Source of the DNA: Colimorpha sp034178965
GTDB taxonomy: Bacteria > Bacteroidota > Bacteroidia > Bacteroidales > P3
Assembly (NCBI GenBank): GCA_034178965.1
Contig: JAXFQM010000154.1
Coordinates: 1-12,467, forward strand
DNA: 12,467 nt
Direction of reading: 5' to 3'
Below the pieces are notes generated by a model that did not search any database, was not told the DNA's origin, and saw only the letters and a program-made list of their open reading frames with translations. The position numbers were made by a program, and so were the translations under genes. Each line of letters starts with the position of its first letter. Positions within the stretch are counted from its first letter, which is position 1. This document shows, piece by piece, positions 8,401-12,467 of this stretch.

Positions 8401-9709
8401 TGCTGAGCGGCTGGTTCAGCGAGATAAACCCTAACTGGCTATTGAACGTGTATTCGCTGCTATTGAGCAGGCGTGCGCTTTCTATCTTTTCGTAGTCCTT
8501 GCCGCTCGTCATCCCCACACCCTGCATGTAGTTTGTAATGCCGCCTATGTTGCGCAGCGCGCCCACGTTCAACACCTGCAGCATGTTGTTGCTGGCACTG
8601 CCGCTGGGAAGACGGCTTACACCTTGGGTAAACAAAGGATTGGAGGGGTTGTATTCGCCCAAATCGGTTAGTGCCAACACGTTTCTGTTGTTGTTCACCG
8701 TTGCACCGATGTTAGTACGCCATACTTCAATTCGGATAATCTTGATGTTGCTATTCACCACGGGCAGCGTAGAGAGCGCCTTATTGTAGTTCTCATAGAA
8801 ATACTGTGCAATGAAGTAATGCCTGTTCTCCTCATATTCGTCGGCTCTTATCTCAAACTGTTGCGTGGTGGCTCCGCCTTGTATCCGCATGTTCTCCGTG
8901 CTGGTCTCCTTTTGGCTGGCCACCAAGTCGAGGGTAAGTTTGCCAAATTTCAGTTTTGTGTGTAAACCAAGCAGTTGCTGGCTGCCCTTTATGAGTTTGG
9001 TGTTAAGGGGGAAACTAATGTCGGCGGCCTCGAACAGTTGCAGAATGTCGTCCTCCTTGCCTTCGTATTTCAGTTTGATTTGGTTTTCGAAGTCGAAGAC
9101 GGGTTGCGTGTTCCAATTTAAGTTAAAGTTTACCAAATCGCCAATCTTCACATTGGCGCTGGCCTGGATGTTCTCGTCGAAGTCGAAACGAAATACCCTT
9201 CTTCTCGACTCTTGCTCCATAGGGTTTTCCCTGTGCGTCCACACCCCTTGCAAAGTAAGGTCGATACTTCCCGTGGGCTCTATTTTGATTTCCGGCACAT
9301 TATTCAGCAACCCATCCACTTTACGGCTCACCTCGCTGAAACCCGGGATTTTATCCAAGAAGCCCGCACCACCCTCAAATGCGCTTTTTTCCTTTGTTTT
9401 GTTGCCCCAATAATGGTTCATCGTCTGTTCCATGCGCCAGTCTTGATACTCTTCGAAAGTCATGTATTGGCGGCTCAACACGATGTTTCCCGCCATCGTC
9501 ATGCGCACATATTCGTTGTTCTTGGCGTCATACACCACCGTATCCTTGATGGCCACGGGTTGCTGGAGTTGAAGGGGGCTGACAGGCTCTCCCTCCTTTG
9601 GAAGGGGGTAGTGCAAGACGCTGTCCCCGCCGTCTTCGCGTTGCGCGAAAACTGGGGACAGTGCCATCAGCAGGATGGCCAGCAACAACATAATATGTTT
9701 CGTGTTCAC
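2489..9709 (-). CDS. sprA: SprA/Sov, outer-membrane translocon of the type IX secretion system
   Basis: A 2406-residue outer-membrane protein that forms the pore through which T9SS cargo (proteins with C-terminal sorting domains) crosses the outer membrane. The family is known as SprA in Flavobacterium johnsoniae, where it is also needed for gliding, and Sov in Porphyromonas gingivalis; those proteins are about 2400-2500 residues and SprA is a very large single-chain beta-barrel. Seen here: a signal peptide (hydrophobic core from about residue 7, cleavage likely after the Ala of SPVFA at 22); an N-terminal SprA_N-type region (about 150-420) with the family block YEGKEDD at 215-221; the signature YIDDFEGA at 804-811; a long mid-region with repeated WYQF/RFIRLFLREF-type motifs; a Lys/Glu-rich linker at 1897-1944; and amphipathic beta-strands to a final aromatic Phe (LMLRFDF). 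The frame is intact over 7.2 kb. The start is a GTG; an ATG six codons downstream is an alternative but would lose Lys4 and shorten the signal peptide. Porin-type partners are not in this window. Confidence 0.96.
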   Translation of the reverse strand: MNTKHIMLLLAILLMALSPVFAQREDGGDSVLHYPLPKEGEPVSPLQLQQPVAIKDTVVYDAKNNEYVRMTMAGNIVLSRQYMTFEEYQDWRMEQTMNHYWGNKTKEKSAFEGGAGFLDKIPGFSEVSRKVDGLLNNVPEIKIEPTGSIDLTLQGVWTHRENPMEQESRRRVFRFDFDENIQASANVKIGDLVNFNLNWNTQPVFDFENQIKLKYEGKEDDILQLFEAADISFPLNTKLIKGSQQLLGLHTKLKFGKLTLDLVASQKETSTENMRIQGGATTQQFEIRADEYEENRHYFIAQYFYENYNKALSTLPVVNSNIKIIRIEVWRTNIGATVNNNRNVLALTDLGEYNPSNPLFTQGVSRLPSGSASNNMLQVLNVGALRNIGGITNYMQGVGMTSGKDYEKIESARLLNSSEYTFNSQLGFISLNQPLSSDQMLAVAFQYQVIGDTTVYQVGELSTDGVNDPNVLVVKLLKSTSVNTHSPLWRLMMKNVYFLKSTQLSREKFRLNILYEDPNGGMGIGYFTDGPKSGLPLIEVFGLDRMDASLNYKYADGVFDWLDSAAFKGGIIQSSTGRIYFPYVEPFGKDLREQLGNDEWANKYCFDSLYTMTQTLAQQYADKNKFYLEGYFSSAVSGEISLGFSVTPGSVTVTAGGVPLIENVDYTVDYTMGTVHIINENILSSGTPISVSSENNSFSMLTKHMLGIHLDYEIDPNFHVGATAMNLHEHPLTTKNNFGEEPTSNSIWGLDLNYKHEVPFITRMVDLLPGIQTKEVSTLTLQAEFAQFIPGMSNTGTDENNVSYIDDFEGAESSIDLKTAAFWHLASTPQDYNTNLPLFPETQRGTGLAYGYNRALISWYRIDDIFFSGQSPDNITEDDRSKPYARRILEKEVFPNKQFSAASPQAVYELNLAYYPNERGPYNYDVAPSPYSAGVDENGNLKNPQSRWGGIMRSLDYTDFETQNIETIEFWLMDPFLDPETGEHDNSRTGGKFYINLGDISEDILRDGKKSFEQGLPAGNSAQDFLDYPVDTTIWGRVPKMQTVVNAFDNASAGRKYQDVGLDGLGSTYGQQDEQDFFANYLQAIAAAFGTENAIYQKALADPSSDDYHYFRGSDYDAKDVKITNRYKYFSNPEGNSVADADNPENYKTAGTNYPDMEDINKDNTLSENEAYYQYELNLRPDMMEIGKNHIVDIQEADNVQLPNGTIAPTCRWYQFRIPIREPDKKVGDINGYQSIRFIRLFLREFQQPVILRFATFELVYGTWRKYTEDLLQPGDYPTGGDANTSFSIGTVDIEENGSRAPVPYVLPPGIQRENWYSTSNTFTQLNEQSVVLNIDHLASGDARAIYRNMQYDLRFFGKLKMFVHAEEKDPSQQLADGDVALFVRLGSDYTNNYYEYEIPLKLTPWGTTSSEPGVIWPSENNVEIDLQKLVEIKTKRNTLIRSGNTEYGNNILYNEYVNGRKYTVLGMPNLGKVKVIMIGVRNPKKEQLGDGNDMLPKSVIVWVNELRLNDYINGGGWSAMALARTNLADLGSLSLYTSYATAGFGNLEDNLDRLRLEDALNLQTTLNLELGKFLPENWGVHIPFYLDHNQEIGSPQFNPLDPDVLLRNDINTYQTQVERDSIKQMTQRRHATTNLALTNVHIARTGKNQLKPHFYDVSNFSLSYAYTGDKSSDDEIAFSNHYQHRGALNYNFAPADNKPLEPFTKVKIFQPKSMKLFKDINFYYKPKNVSFATEMYREYEESMLRNKSEALVIMKPTYFKQFTWRRTYGLQYDLTRAFHISYDANASARIDEPIGAIDTRSKVDSIWESVFGGGTMENYTQNLNASWDLPVNKVPYLDFLRGQLSYRGTYNYLGSTVAKASQGALLRNSANFNGNATATFTTLYNKVPLLKKAYAKPRQNTTANSKEENKKKEDEDKKPRRLTPEQQAVQDSLDAERRKEIMRQVAYFGLRFMTGVKNVSFQYTQSNSTQIAGFMGEATVLGMDPRSLWMPGIGYVFGSTQSIVDKLRDNDLLSTDSLMNTPHKNARNSMLTMRMTIEPVRDFKIDLTATRNYAQQEEYYYKYLTDRNFVEGPLSHTRVGNYTTTIWSFGSAFRNSDELFKEFLENRSVISQRLADLNADPYTDQMVLDTMNGNYYHAGYSANQQTVLLASFLSTYLGNNPKKQGFSPFMGFPLPNWNISYNGLNNIDFLKQWFSSVTLSHRYASTYSIGNFYTDAALGSVGDDYDYGAEYILNSTGDYLPPVSMDAVTISEQFNPLLKISVNMVNSFQFNLSVQKNRMLQLAFSNNQLTETATDGITFGTGYRFKDINVQLKAAGKPINMKSDLVLQLNITYNNNKTTIRKISSNYSQVTSGSQQWMGELSADYKPMDALTVRFFVQTNINTPWISNSYPTSTTKGGLMLRFDF

Positions 9710-9891
9710 CTAACAAAGGAATAACATAATATTATAACGAGGGAAATAGGAAAATATTATGCTGTACCACTGAAAAATATTGTGGTAACGGCGCGCGTCC
9801 GCCCTTTTCTGGTTACACTTTTCCTGCGACATATTTGAAACGCCAAAACGGCCTATGGAAACCATGGGGGCAATAGGAACCGCAGGGGACA
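9710..9891 (-). promoter_or_regulatory. AT-rich leader upstream of sprA, probable promoter zone
   Basis: The 182-bp gap between the carboxypeptidase stop and the sprA start has a markedly AT-rich half next to sprA (about 9719-9784), including the perfect palindrome ATAATATTAT (9726-9735). On the - strand the sequence TTCCTTTG (complement of 9714-9721) matches the Bacteroidota -7 consensus TAnnTTTG at all but one position, but it sits directly before the GTG and no matching TTTG at -33 is evident, so I do not assign it. The gap length suggests sprA can be transcribed separately from ruvA and the carboxypeptidase. No open frame here is convincing. Confidence 0.35.
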
Positions 9892-10839
9892 TTAACGCCA
9901 CGCTAACGTCAAAGCCGTACGTCCTTCCTCCACTGCCCGCATGTTGACGTTTGCGCCAAGGGGCAACGCCATATTGTCTACGCCGATGTGGCCAAAAGGG
10001 CAGCCCAGCACAACGGGATAGGCATAGCCCTTCACTGCATCGGCCACAATATCCCTGACATCCATGCCGAAAGGCACCCCGTTATCGTGCATGTCGGTAA
10101 ACTGTCCCACCAGCAGCCCCGCCAAGCGCTTTAGTTTGCCGGCACGGCGCAGACACTGCATCATGCGGTCAATATGGTACAGATATTCATCTACGTCCTC
10201 TATGAATAGGATTTTTCCGTCTGTCTCCACTTCGGAGACACTGCCCATTAGGCTATAGAGAACGCTGAGATTGCCTCCCACAATGACACCTTCTGCCGCT
10301 CCAGCGCGAAGACAATCTGCATCGAGGGCATAGGACAAACTTTCCTCAAAGAGGGCCTTGCGGCAGGTCTCTATGGCTGGATGGCGCGTTCCCGCCACGG
10401 TGTCAGGCGGAACGTTTATGGGCATTATGGCGTGCATGGTGGCTATGCCAAACTGGCGCGCTATGTGGCTATGTAACACGGTCACGTCGCTATAGCCCAC
10501 AATCCACTTGGGTTGGCGAACAAAAGAAGACCAGTCCACCAGGTCCACCATGCGCACCGTTCCATAACCTCCTCGGCAGCAAAAAATTGCTTTCACTGCA
10601 GGGTTGTCTAACGCCTCTTGCAACATAGCGGCGCGCGCAGGGTCATCGTTTCCGAACTGGGATATGGCGCACCTTCTCTCTTCGCGTACGTCGTAAAGGT
10701 GTGCGGGTTCTAACACTCTCAATCCCCAACCTTGCAGCATGGCAATGGCTGCTGCCACATCTTTGCGCGAGACGAATCGAGCCGTTGTTACCAGCGAAAC
10801 GACGTCGCCGGCCTTCAATTTGGGGGGTATCTTCGTCAT
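9892..10839 (-). CDS. LD-carboxypeptidase (peptidase S66, LdcA-like)
   Basis: A 315-residue cytoplasmic serine peptidase of family S66. Characterised members cut the L,D bond that releases the terminal D-Ala from murein tetrapeptides during peptidoglycan recycling; related S66 proteins act in microcin C7 self-immunity (MccF). The fold landmarks are present in order: CCRGGYG (88-93), the nucleophile Ser117 in VGYSDVT, the catalytic Glu214 in FIEDVDEY, and His284 in CPFGHIG, giving the S66 Ser-Glu-His triad. Length matches LdcA (about 305-310). There is no signal peptide, consistent with a cytosolic recycling role. The ATG start follows the ruvA stop codon by a single base, so translation is probably coupled to ruvA. 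The LdcA role is favoured over MccF because of the housekeeping neighbourhood, but the sequence alone cannot decide. The stop lies 182 bp upstream of sprA. Confidence 0.93.
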   Translation of the reverse strand: MTKIPPKLKAGDVVSLVTTARFVSRKDVAAAIAMLQGWGLRVLEPAHLYDVREERRCAISQFGNDDPARAAMLQEALDNPAVKAIFCCRGGYGTVRMVDLVDWSSFVRQPKWIVGYSDVTVLHSHIARQFGIATMHAIMPINVPPDTVAGTRHPAIETCRKALFEESLSYALDADCLRAGAAEGVIVGGNLSVLYSLMGSVSEVETDGKILFIEDVDEYLYHIDRMMQCLRRAGKLKRLAGLLVGQFTDMHDNGVPFGMDVRDIVADAVKGYAYPVVLGCPFGHIGVDNMALPLGANVNMRAVEEGRTALTLAWR

Positions 10840-10840
10840 C

Positions 10841-11425
10841 CTACAACATCCCGAGTGCCAATTTAATAAGCTCTTCCACCGAGGCGTGCGCGCATGCCGG
10901 GTCGTGCGAGAGTTTCGTCAAAGCTTTCTCAACGGCAGGTTTAGCAAACCCCAGCATCAACAAGGCAGCCTGGACTTCTTCCATGGCGGCCATGGCGGCA
11001 GTGACGCCAGCCATCGATGCCGCACCGGTGCCCACCTTGTCATGCAACTCTAACACAATGCGTTGCGCCGCCTTTGGTCCTATACCTTTCACGCTTTGCA
11101 CACGTTTTGCGTTTTGGCCGATGATAGCGCTGCGCAGTTCGTCCACCGTCAAGGTGCTCAACACCATACGTGCTGTGGCAGGCCCCACTCCGCTTATTCC
11201 TATGAGGAGCCTAAACATGTCACGCTCTTCGGCCGTGAAAAAGCCAAAAAGCGAGTGCGCATCCTCTCGTATTGCCTCATGCGCCAACAGGCGCACCTCC
11301 TTTAGGTCCTTGATGGCGGTGTAGGTATTCAGCGTTATTTCCATTAGGTAACCCACGCCGCCGCAGTCCACCACGGCATAGGCGGGGGTCACTTCGTCCA
11401 GTTTTCCTTGTATGTAATTGAGCAT
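10841..11425 (-). CDS. ruvA: Holliday junction branch migration protein RuvA
   Basis: A 194-residue DNA-binding protein that forms tetramers on Holliday junctions and loads the RuvB motor for branch migration in recombinational repair. Domain I (OB fold, residues 1-62) begins MLNYIQGKL and has the family block YAVVDCGGVGY. Domain II has two helix-hairpin-helix motifs, LIGISGVGPATARMVL (74-89) and VKGIGPKAAQRIVLEL (112-127), the latter being the most conserved RuvA signature. After an Ala/Gly-rich flexible linker (about 132-147), domain III (148-194) has the expected three-helix pattern for RuvB contact. Length is normal for the family (about 190-205). It is followed 1 bp later by the LD-carboxypeptidase gene and preceded by 66 bp containing a C10 tract. 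No ruvB or ruvC is present, as is common in Bacteroidota, where ruvA is often separate. Confidence 0.97.
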   Translation of the reverse strand: MLNYIQGKLDEVTPAYAVVDCGGVGYLMEITLNTYTAIKDLKEVRLLAHEAIREDAHSLFGFFTAEERDMFRLLIGISGVGPATARMVLSTLTVDELRSAIIGQNAKRVQSVKGIGPKAAQRIVLELHDKVGTGAASMAGVTAAMAAMEEVQAALLMLGFAKPAVEKALTKLSHDPACAHASVEELIKLALGML

Positions 11426-11477
11426 GGCTTTGAGGTAAATATCTGTAATCCTTATCTTGGTGTCCCCAGGTGTGTGT

Positions 11478-11487
11478 GGGGGGGGGG
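11478..11487 (-). repeat. Homopolymer of ten C (- strand) between the beta-helix gene and ruvA
   Basis: Ten consecutive G on the + strand (C10 on the transcribed - strand), flanked by (GT)4 at 11470-11477. It starts 4 nt after the stop codon of the beta-helix gene and lies 52 bp upstream of the ruvA ATG. Runs of this length are prone to slipped-strand change. Because the stop codon comes first, a length change would not alter either protein, only the spacing in the ruvA leader. Confidence 0.9.
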
Positions 11488-11491
11488 CTTG

Positions 11492-12467
11492 CTACCGTCC
11501 CTTTCCCCTCTCGTAGCAACCTATTGCGGGTGGCACACCGCGCGGCTGGTTGTCGAGGGTGACATTGGATTTCAGCAACGTTTGGCTGCCTGCGCCAAGC
11601 GCGGGTGATTCTTCGCGGAGGTGGTAGTCTGCCGAGTCGCTTGTACTCACAAAAAGTGGGTTTTTGTTTATGAGCAATGCCTTGTTTGGAAAGGAGGTGC
11701 TGTCCACCAACTGCGTTCGCAGCAAGCAATGGTCGAACTCTATCGCCCAAACCGCGCCGTCGGTTTGGTTCATCATCAGTTCTTCCTCCTTTCCATTCTC
11801 GTAATGGTTGCCCCACACGATGCAATTGCGGAAAGAGGCCGTCAGGGGGCGCGGGTACACGATGCCACCGGCCTCGTGGAAGTTGGCAAGAATGACAGAG
11901 GGCGTTTTCCTTCGGTTCGTGCCGCCGTATGCCCAAAAATCTGCAAAAGTGGAGGAGGTGAAAGTGTAATTTCCCCCTGCCTGCAGCAACAAGGTGGCTC
12001 TACCGCAATTGGTCACCAGTAGGTTGTCGCCTTCTATCCTTGCACCCTGCCCCACAATGCCGGCAAAGGAATGGTTTCGGATAACGGCGTTTGATATCGT
12101 CAGCGTGGGGTTTCCATTCACACAGGTGTCCACGCGCAGTCCTGCGTACCCGTTTTCTATCACAGCGTGGTCCATCACGTTGTCCTTGCTGCCACCGCTA
12201 AGCCAAATATATCCCCATTGGCTTGGCAGGCTGCCATAAAGCCAATCATGCCGCATTCCTGTGAACGTCACGGGGTTTTCTGCCGTGCCCTTCACACGCA
12301 GCGTGCCACCATCATACACCCAAAGATAGGCGTTGTCGGCCAAAAATACCTTCTCTCCTGCATGCAGTTCGAGCACGCTGCCTTCATCCACCACAGCATA
12401 TCCAAAGATGACGTGCGGGAGGGCGTGGTTCCAACGGGATGGGTCGATAATGCTGTAGTTTAAAAAT
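11492..12467 (-). CDS. Right-handed parallel beta-helix surface protein, 5' truncated by window edge
   Basis: The frame is open to the right edge (it reads F-L-N-Y-S-I-I-D-P-S-R-W upstream of the first candidate GTG at 12394), so the N-terminus, and any signal peptide or lipobox, lies outside; about 324 residues are visible. Repeated short beta-strand blocks with stacked aliphatic and Asn positions suggest a pectate-lyase-like solenoid: TLRVKGTAENPVTFTG, YIWLSGGSKDNVMDHAVI, LTISNAVIRNHSFAGI, LLVTNCG and FRNCIVWGN. The end has the SPALGAGS...PAIGCYE pattern usual at the end of Bacteroidetes beta-helix proteins. I recognise the opening (YSIIDPSRWN...VVDEGSVLEL) as typical of a conserved Bacteroidales surface or lipoprotein family of unknown function. 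No polysaccharide-lyase catalytic signature is evident, so binding or a structural role is as likely as an enzyme. There is no T9SS sorting domain at the C-terminus. It is followed 66 bp later by ruvA. Confidence 0.8.
   Translation of the reverse strand, partial: FLNYSIIDPSRWNHALPHVIFGYAVVDEGSVLELHAGEKVFLADNAYLWVYDGGTLRVKGTAENPVTFTGMRHDWLYGSLPSQWGYIWLSGGSKDNVMDHAVIENGYAGLRVDTCVNGNPTLTISNAVIRNHSFAGIVGQGARIEGDNLLVTNCGRATLLLQAGGNYTFTSSTFADFWAYGGTNRRKTPSVILANFHEAGGIVYPRPLTASFRNCIVWGNHYENGKEEELMMNQTDGAVWAIEFDHCLLRTQLVDSTSFPNKALLINKNPLFVSTSDSADYHLREESPALGAGSQTLLKSNVTLDNQPRGVPPAIGCYERGKGR

Noticed and set aside
9710..9901. 63-codon frame on the - strand upstream of sprA
   Set aside because: It begins inside the end of the carboxypeptidase gene, crosses the AT-rich leader and has no recognisable domain; it is better explained as non-coding leader.
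11277..11936. 219-codon frame on the - strand spanning the end of the beta-helix gene and the start of ruvA
   Set aside because: It is out of frame with both recognised genes and crosses the C10 tract; its Arg/Pro/His-rich sequence looks like frame-shifted coding DNA. I considered whether a slip in C10 could fuse the beta-helix frame to it, but the beta-helix stop codon precedes the tract.

Overview
The window looks like chromosomal DNA of a Bacteroidota member, most likely order Bacteroidales and plausibly Prevotella-like. The main evidence is a full-length sprA/sov gene, which encodes the giant outer-membrane translocon of the type IX secretion system and is known essentially only from this phylum. 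Supporting signs are a Bacteroidetes-type M64 'IgA peptidase', a beta-helix surface protein of a type common in Bacteroidales, and gene starts without clear Shine-Dalgarno sequences. By eye the G+C content is near 50%. This points to a mid-GC Bacteroidales, but the genus is inferred and not proven.

Layout. Bases 1-1901 are read on the + strand. They hold the 3' end of an M64 metallopeptidase gene and, 30 bp later, a complete M24B Xaa-Pro aminopeptidase gene, probably one peptidase operon. A strong hairpin (1919-1960) follows. Bases 1902-2488 form a 587-bp convergent intergenic region with no credible gene, but with a G-run cluster and a degenerate 11-bp tandem repeat. Everything from 2489 to the right edge is read on the - strand, in transcription order: a 5'-truncated beta-helix surface protein (12467-11492), ruvA (11425-10841), an S66 LD-carboxypeptidase that starts 1 bp after the ruvA stop (10839-9892), a 182-bp AT-rich leader, and sprA (9709-2489), which alone fills 58% of the window.

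How the genes relate. The + strand pair suggests peptide turnover: an exported or periplasmic metalloendopeptidase followed by a cytoplasmic enzyme that removes residues N-terminal to proline. The - strand group mixes roles: Holliday-junction processing (RuvA), cytoplasmic peptidoglycan recycling (LD-carboxypeptidase), and protein export across the outer membrane (SprA). RuvA and the carboxypeptidase are almost certainly co-transcribed. SprA may have its own promoter in the AT-rich gap. Neither the M64 enzyme nor the beta-helix protein ends in a recognisable T9SS sorting domain, so no T9SS cargo is evident here.

I see no RNA genes, CRISPR array, insertion sequence, prophage or defence genes. 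All five protein families are recognisable, and I do not see an undescribed multi-gene system. The least-explained parts are the convergent intergenic region (1902-2488) and a G10/C10 homopolymer between the beta-helix gene and ruvA.
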